From NCBI GenBank assembly GCA_963724695.1, contig CAVRVW010000003.1, forward strand, positions 930,001 to 994,000: a DNA stretch of 64,000 nucleotides, written 5' to 3'. This document shows, in pieces, positions 60,308-64,000 of the stretch. The position numbers and the translations under genes are program-made. The DNA comes from CAVQFD01 sp963724695 (lineage in GTDB: Bacteria; Acidobacteriota; Vicinamibacteria; Vicinamibacterales; CAVVIG01). The notes beneath the pieces are model-generated. The model had not been told where the DNA came from, ran no database searches, and saw only the letters and a program-made list of their open reading frames with translations. Position 1 is the stretch's first letter. Every line of letters begins with the position of its first letter.

Positions 60308-61186
60308 ATGCATGATCTCTTTGCGCGCGTCTGGCAGATCGCCCCGGTGCGTGTGACGCCCGCGATCGGTGTGGTTGCACTGCTGGCGATGGCCGGACTC
60401 GTGCGCGCGCAGCAGGTGGCGGACACCTCGTTTCGGCCGCCGATCGAGAAGCCAACACACGCGGCCGGCTCGGGGCCGGTGCTGCTCATCGACGAAGGGC
60501 ACTTCAACTTCCACACCGCGTCTGGCCGCTATTCGGCGTTTGCCGATCTCCTCCGCCGCGACGGCTACGTTGTCCGGCCTTCGACCGGCACGTTCCTGTC
60601 GGAGACGTGGCGTTCGGGGAAGGTGCTGGTCATCGCCAACGCGCTGCACGAAGAGAACGATCGCAACGGATGGAAGCCCCCCTTCCGGCCCGCCTTCACG
60701 CCGGCAGAGGTCGATGCCGTGCGCAATTGGGTCGCCGGTGGCGGCCGGCTGCTCCTCATCGCCGACCACGAGCCGTTCGATGCAGCGGCGGCGAACCTTG
60801 CCAGCACGTTTGGCGTCAAGTTTCGGGATGCCGCGACGGTCGGCGCCGATGCGGGCCAGACTCGCGCGTTCAAGAAGTCTGATGGCACGTTGCGTGAGCA
60901 CCCGCTGACGCGCGACATCGATCAGATTGCGACATTCAGCGGAGGCTGGTTCGATCAGGGGCTGCTCGGCCAGCCGTTGATGTTCTACGGTGCCCAGGGT
61001 CAGGGTCCGGTGCAGGGAGCGGTGATCGTCTTCGGCAAGGGTAAGGTCGCGGTGTTCGGTGAAGCGGCCATGTTCTCTGCTCAGCTGGCGGGGCCAAACA
61101 AGGTGCCGATGGGCATGAACGCGCCGGGCGCCGAGAAGAACGCCCAGCTGGCGCTGAACGTCCTCCGCTGGCTCACGGCTGAGTGA
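60308..61186 (+). CDS. Exported GATase1-like protein (DUF4350-like)
   Basis: Protein of 292 residues, signal PAIGVVALLAMAGLVRAQ. The body GPVLLIDEGHFNFHTASGRY, FADLLRRDGYVVRP, VRNWVAGGGRLLLIADHEPF resembles DUF4350/ThuA-like class I glutamine-amidotransferase folds. HEPF and DEGH look like conserved elements. A later segment reads GKGKVAVFGEAAMFSAQLAG. It follows the amidohydrolase by 19 bases and may be in its transcript. Function unknown. Confidence 0.7.
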   Translation: MHDLFARVWQIAPVRVTPAIGVVALLAMAGLVRAQQVADTSFRPPIEKPTHAAGSGPVLLIDEGHFNFHTASGRYSAFADLLRRDGYVVRPSTGTFLSETWRSGKVLVIANALHEENDRNGWKPPFRPAFTPAEVDAVRNWVAGGGRLLLIADHEPFDAAAANLASTFGVKFRDAATVGADAGQTRAFKKSDGTLREHPLTRDIDQIATFSGGWFDQGLLGQPLMFYGAQGQGPVQGAVIVFGKGKVAVFGEAAMFSAQLAGPNKVPMGMNAPGAEKNAQLALNVLRWLTAE

Positions 61187-61252
61187 ACGTGAGGTCGAAA
61201 CACCTGGCCCGCCGCAGGCGCCCACGGTCAGCCTTGCCTTGCAGCGACAAAC

Positions 61253-61281
61253 TGGACATGTGTCACGACTAGTCAGATAAT
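61253..61281 (+). promoter_or_regulatory. Toxin-antitoxin promoter with palindrome in spacer
   Basis: -35 TGGACA (61253-61258) and -10 GATAAT (61276-61281) are each 5/6 matches, separated by exactly 17 bases. A perfect palindrome GACTAGTC (61267-61274) lies in the spacer where a repressor would block polymerase. The predicted start site is about the antitoxin ATG itself. Confidence 0.65.
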
Positions 61282-61287
61282 GTGTCC

Positions 61288-61506
61288 ATGAAGAGCGTTC
61301 CTGCGGCCAAGTTCAAGGAAACGTGCCTGGCGCTGCTCGACGAGGTCGATCCCGAAGGCATCATCATCACAAAGCGGGGGAAGCCTGTCGCGAAGCTGAT
61401 TCCGTTTGCCGCCGATTCGTCAGACCTCATCGGCGCTTTGAGCGGCAAGCTACGCATCACGGGCGACATCATGTCGACGCGTGCGAGGTGGGATGCTGAA
61501 TCTTGA
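61288..61506 (+). CDS. Phd/YefM-type antitoxin
   Basis: Protein of 72 residues from ATG 61288; a GTG six bases earlier is an alternative. MKSVPAAKFKETCLALLDEV, then EGIIITKRGKPVAKLIPF, which is the classic Phd/YefM DNA-binding and dimerisation pattern (ITKRGKPVA). The C-terminal part (LSGKLRITGDIMSTRARWDA) would wrap the toxin. It overlaps the toxin start by 14 bases. In known systems the antitoxin represses its own promoter; the palindrome upstream fits that. Confidence 0.92.
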   Translation: MKSVPAAKFKETCLALLDEVDPEGIIITKRGKPVAKLIPFAADSSDLIGALSGKLRITGDIMSTRARWDAES

Positions 61507-61855
61507 TACGCATATCCTGCTGCACGCCGTGTCGGGCGTGCTCAAGCCGTCCGAGCGCAAGCTGCTGAGCACGGAGCGCTGGAGCATTTCGCCGATCGTC
61601 CTGTGGGAGGTGGCCAAGCTGGCGCAGCTTGGCCGGATCGCGATGGACCTGCAGGATCCCGAGGTCGTGCGGGTGCTCTCCAGGCTGCATGTGTGGCCCA
61701 TGACCCGAGAGATTGCTCACGCCTCCACCCGCCTCGACGTCCGTGGCGACCCGGCCGACGAACTGATCGCCGCGACCAGTGTGGTGCACAACGTGCCGCT
61801 CGTCACCCGCGACGCCGCGCTTCGGCGCTCCAAGCTCATTCCTCTCGCGCGCTGA
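61493..61855 (+). CDS. PIN-domain toxin (VapC-like)
   Basis: Protein of 120 residues from ATG 61493 (a GTG at 61481 is also open). PIN nuclease residues: MLNLDTHILLHAV with the first Asp, SPIVLWEVAKLAQLGRI with Glu, DVRGDPADELIAATSVVH with the third acid and VPLVTRDAALRRS near the end. PIN toxins are Mg-dependent ribonucleases, often cutting tRNA or rRNA. The Phd-PIN pairing rather than Phd-Doc is common. Complete. Confidence 0.92.
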   Translation: MLNLDTHILLHAVSGVLKPSERKLLSTERWSISPIVLWEVAKLAQLGRIAMDLQDPEVVRVLSRLHVWPMTREIAHASTRLDVRGDPADELIAATSVVHNVPLVTRDAALRRSKLIPLAR

Positions 61856-61864
61856 GCCGCGTGT

Positions 61865-61925
61865 GCCGAGCGGCCATGTTTTACGGCCAGCTGGCGGGGC
61901 CGGGAGCGAGAAGAATGACGGCGGA
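61865..61925 (+). pseudogene. Fragment resembling the 3' end of the DUF4350-like gene
   Basis: The sequence GCGGCCATGTT, then CAGCTGGCGGGGCC and GAGAAGAA, repeats in the same order as at 61064-61140, where it encodes EAAMFSAQLAGP; here it reads RAAMFYGQLAGPGARRM. About 40 bases match with gaps. It lies just after the toxin gene, so a duplicated 3' end seems to flank the toxin-antitoxin pair. Confidence 0.5.
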
Positions 61926-61930
61926 GACGT

Positions 61931-62569
61931 TCAGGGAAATGCCGCCAGCGCTGGTTTCGCCCCCGCAGGAAGAGGGGTTCGCGCCGTGTTCATCACCATG
62001 GCGAGGAGGGTGTAGTAGCCGGCCATGCTGGTCGCTTCGACAATGCCCGCTTCCCCGAACTTCGCAAGTGCGCGCGCATAGGTGGCATCGCTGACGCTCT
62101 GATGGCGCTGCAGTTCCAGACACAGGTCGTACAGGATGGCTTCGTCTTCTGCCATGAGTTCGGGACGCCTCCCCTCAGCCACGGCCGCGACAATCTCGGG
62201 CTTGAGGCCGGCCTTCAAGGCGGCCGGGTAGTGAGCGTTCCACTCATACTGTTGCGTCCAGTGCCGCGCCGTCACGAGGATCACCAATTCTGTTAGCCGC
62301 TGATCGAGAACGCTTCTAGCCTGCACATGTTGACGCCACCGGAACCCCAGATCCATCAGTTCAGGAACTCGGAGGAGAACCGCGAACGGTCCCGTGGGAG
62401 CCGAATTGCGGACCGCTGCGAATTCCGCTGCCGCTTTCTTCTGCGCCTCCGTCATCTTTTCGGCAGGGATCGGAGGCATGCGGTCTTGTGCGCGTAGGGG
62501 CGCGCACGACACCAGGGCCAGGAGGACCATCAGCCGTATCGTTCGCGTGTGTCTGTAGCGGCCGGTCAT
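61931..62569 (-). CDS. Exported carboxymuconolactone-decarboxylase-like protein
   Basis: Protein of 212 residues with a signal (LMVLLALVSCAPLRAQD) that could be lipidated at Cys or cut after RAQ. CMD fold: LDQRLTELVILVTARHWTQQ, YEWNAHYPAALKAGLKPEIV, ILYDLCLELQRHQSVSDATY, EAGIVEATSMAGYYTLLAM. The AhpD-type CxxC is absent, so no peroxidase activity is expected. Widespread in Acidobacteriota; function unclear. Confidence 0.82.
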   Translation of the reverse strand: MTGRYRHTRTIRLMVLLALVSCAPLRAQDRMPPIPAEKMTEAQKKAAAEFAAVRNSAPTGPFAVLLRVPELMDLGFRWRQHVQARSVLDQRLTELVILVTARHWTQQYEWNAHYPAALKAGLKPEIVAAVAEGRRPELMAEDEAILYDLCLELQRHQSVSDATYARALAKFGEAGIVEATSMAGYYTLLAMVMNTARTPLPAGAKPALAAFP

Positions 62570-62672
62570 TGTTCACCTCACACTCAGCATCGCCGGCTCG
62601 TGGACGGCGTCGCCGCGCCACTCGAGTCCGGCACAGGCATCCGGATCATCCCATCCTGCCTCGACCTGTTGA

Positions 62673-63764
62673 CTAGGTGGCGTGCCGGAAGTTGATGATG
62701 TCGCCGTCCTGCACGACGTACTCCTTCCCTTCGAGGCGCAGTTCGCCGTGATCGCGGCATGCCGGCATCGAACCGCGGGCGATGAACGCGTCGTACGCGA
62801 CGACCTCGGCCCGGATGAAACCGCGCGAAATATCGCTGTGGATTTCGCCTGCCGCGTCGAGGGCAATCGTCCCGCGAGGAATCGACCAGGCGCGGCATTC
62901 GTCCTCGCCGACCGTGAAGAACGACATGTAACCCAGCAGATCGTAGCTGGCGCGGACCACACGATCCAGGCCCGACTCGACCAGGCCCAGATCCGTGAGG
63001 AAGGCCGCGGCGTCCGCCGGATCGAGCGCCGCAATCTCGACTTCGATCTTCGAACAGACAGGCACGGCCCGCGTCGCCGCTCGAGAGAGAAATGCCGTCA
63101 GGCCTGTGCGTGCGGCGGCTTCCCCGACGCTGGCCGCCGCGGCGACATCACTCTCGTCCAGGTTGATCACGATGAGCAGCGGTTTGGCCGACAGAAGCTG
63201 GAACCCGCGAAGCCACCGAAGGTCGTCGCCGGCGAGTCCCAGCGCGCGCAAAGGCTGGCCGCTCTCGAGCGCCGCGCGGCACCGGACGAGCAGGGCGCGT
63301 TCCCTGTCGAGATCGGGCGACTTCCCCTTCTTGAGGTCCTTCTCAATCCGGTCGAGCCGCCGCTCGACCACCCCGAGGTCGGCCAGGATCAGCTCGTCCT
63401 CCATCGCCTGCGCGTCGCGAGCCGGATCGACAGCACCCGCTGGATGCGGCACCGCCGCGTCTTGGAATGCGCGGACGACATGCACGAGGGCATCGGCGCT
63501 CTTGTAGCCTGCCACCTCCACCAGCGCGGCCGCCCCCAATCGGCCCGAGGCCACCACGTCGGTGAACTCAATCGTCGCCGGCACCCGCTTTCTTGGGTTG
63601 AACATCGCGGTCAGCCGGTCGAGCCGGGCGTCGGGCACCTTCGATATGCCGGTCTGGGTCTCGGCCTTGCCGTGCCCCCGGGGCGCGTCCTTGGCGCTCG
63701 TCATCAATTGGAACAGCGTGGACTTTCCGGTCGCGGGGAAGCCGATGAGCGCAGCATGGAGCAT
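62673..63764 (-). CDS. ychF: YchF/OLA1-family nucleotide-binding protein
   Basis: 363 residues from ATG 63764. P-loop GFPATGKSTLFQLMTSA (variant of the usual GLPNVGKST), PDARLDRLTAMFNPRKRVPA, FTDVVASG, VVRAFQDAAVPHPAG, and NLDESD in place of NKxD, the change that lets YchF prefer ATP. The C-terminal TGS-like domain contains FTVGEDECRAWSIPRGT and IHSDISRGFIRAEVVAYDAF, ending DGDIINFRHAT. YchF acts as a translation or stress-linked ATPase. Length is normal. Confidence 0.92.
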   Translation of the reverse strand: MLHAALIGFPATGKSTLFQLMTSAKDAPRGHGKAETQTGISKVPDARLDRLTAMFNPRKRVPATIEFTDVVASGRLGAAALVEVAGYKSADALVHVVRAFQDAAVPHPAGAVDPARDAQAMEDELILADLGVVERRLDRIEKDLKKGKSPDLDRERALLVRCRAALESGQPLRALGLAGDDLRWLRGFQLLSAKPLLIVINLDESDVAAAASVGEAAARTGLTAFLSRAATRAVPVCSKIEVEIAALDPADAAAFLTDLGLVESGLDRVVRASYDLLGYMSFFTVGEDECRAWSIPRGTIALDAAGEIHSDISRGFIRAEVVAYDAFIARGSMPACRDHGELRLEGKEYVVQDGDIINFRHAT

Positions 63765-63859
63765 TAAGTCAACAACCTCGAATGGTCGATTTGGGCGTTC
63801 AGGATACCCCTGCTTCACGATACCATCGCTTGCTGACTGATTCCGCCCAGGAGGGTCCG

Positions 63860-64000
63860 ATGCGCCGCGTGTTGTGTTGCGCCGTTCTCGCCAGTGCCCT
63901 CGTCGCGCCCGCGTCCGCCCAGCTGGAGAATGTCGGGCAGCTCTCGTTCCCGACCTCTGCGTCGCCCGCGGCGCAGCAGCACTTCCTGCGTGGCGTCGCG
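63860..64000 (+). CDS. Exported protein, N-terminus only (runs off the window)
   Basis: AGGAGG precedes ATG 63860. The visible 47 residues are a signal (MRRVLCCAVLASALVAPASA, cut near SAQ) followed by LENVGQLSFPTSASPAAQQH then FLRGVA. The last words resemble the opening of exported TPR-type proteins of this phylum, but too little is present to name it. Confidence 0.65.
   Translation, partial: MRRVLCCAVLASALVAPASAQLENVGQLSFPTSASPAAQQHFLRGVA

Overview
The window reads as one contig from an uncultured, GC-rich Acidobacteriota, most like the Vicinamibacteria (Subgroup 6). The pointers are two Oar-like TonB receptors with N-terminal carboxypeptidase-regulatory domains, a secretion operon mixing type II secretion and type IV pilus genes (F-E-PilM-PilN-PilO-PilP/GspC-secretin), many secreted hydrolases with Tat or Sec signals, a kinase-PAS remnant, and a secreted family with the DPNLQGVW signature. 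The lineage is inferred from protein style. No rRNA, tRNA or CRISPR array was found.

Layout. 1-6.7 kb (minus): pseudopilus/secretin operon. 6.9-7.8 kb (minus): exported protein of unknown function. 7.9-9.9 kb (plus): microcompartment shell protein and its CoA-acylating aldehyde dehydrogenase. 10.2-13.9 kb: MltD-type transglycosylase and ComM. 13.9-15.2 kb (minus): secreted esterase-like protein. 15.4-23.1 kb (plus): M23 peptidase, then secA-guaB-TMTC-like mannosyltransferase, closely packed. 23.2-29.6 kb (minus): gcvT-gcvH-gcvP-nnr-tsaE, one operon. 29.7-32.4 kb (plus): secreted GH5-like protein and an acyl-CoA ligase. 32.6-36.8 kb (minus): four-TM protein, cysteine-rich exported protein, AAA+/Fis regulator without GAFTGA, PilZ protein, GspH-like pseudopilin and ComEA-like protein. 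36.8-49.7 kb: accessory-looking stretch with dispersed repeats, hydrolases, a SUMF1 protein, a FAD oxidase and a 5'-truncated kinase. 50.1-60.3 kb: two TonB receptors with a formamidase, a transglutaminase, a GH19 lysozyme/chitinase and an amidohydrolase. 61.2-61.9 kb: a Phd-PIN toxin-antitoxin pair. 62-64 kb: CMD-like protein, YchF and the start of an exported protein.

Sequence quality. At least ten otherwise ordinary genes are broken by frameshifts, densest at 2.8-9.8 kb and again in the TMTC-like, tsaE, nnr and phosphotriesterase-like genes. Most junctions I could phase need removal of a single base, which points to insertion errors in the consensus. I annotated such genes as one CDS spanning the whole homologous stretch.

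The most interesting unexplained items are: (i) the cysteine-rich exported protein closely followed by a four-TM protein beside a regulator lacking GAFTGA, a possible toxin/immunity or surface-peptide module; (ii) the two-gene microcompartment island whose dehydrogenase has a C-terminal extension resembling the EutQ/EutT N-terminal motif; (iii) a roughly 317-bp dispersed repeat, one copy of which abuts the truncated kinase; (iv) several hairpin repeat families at gene 3' ends; and (v) a toxin-antitoxin promoter with a palindrome in its spacer and an apparently leaderless start.
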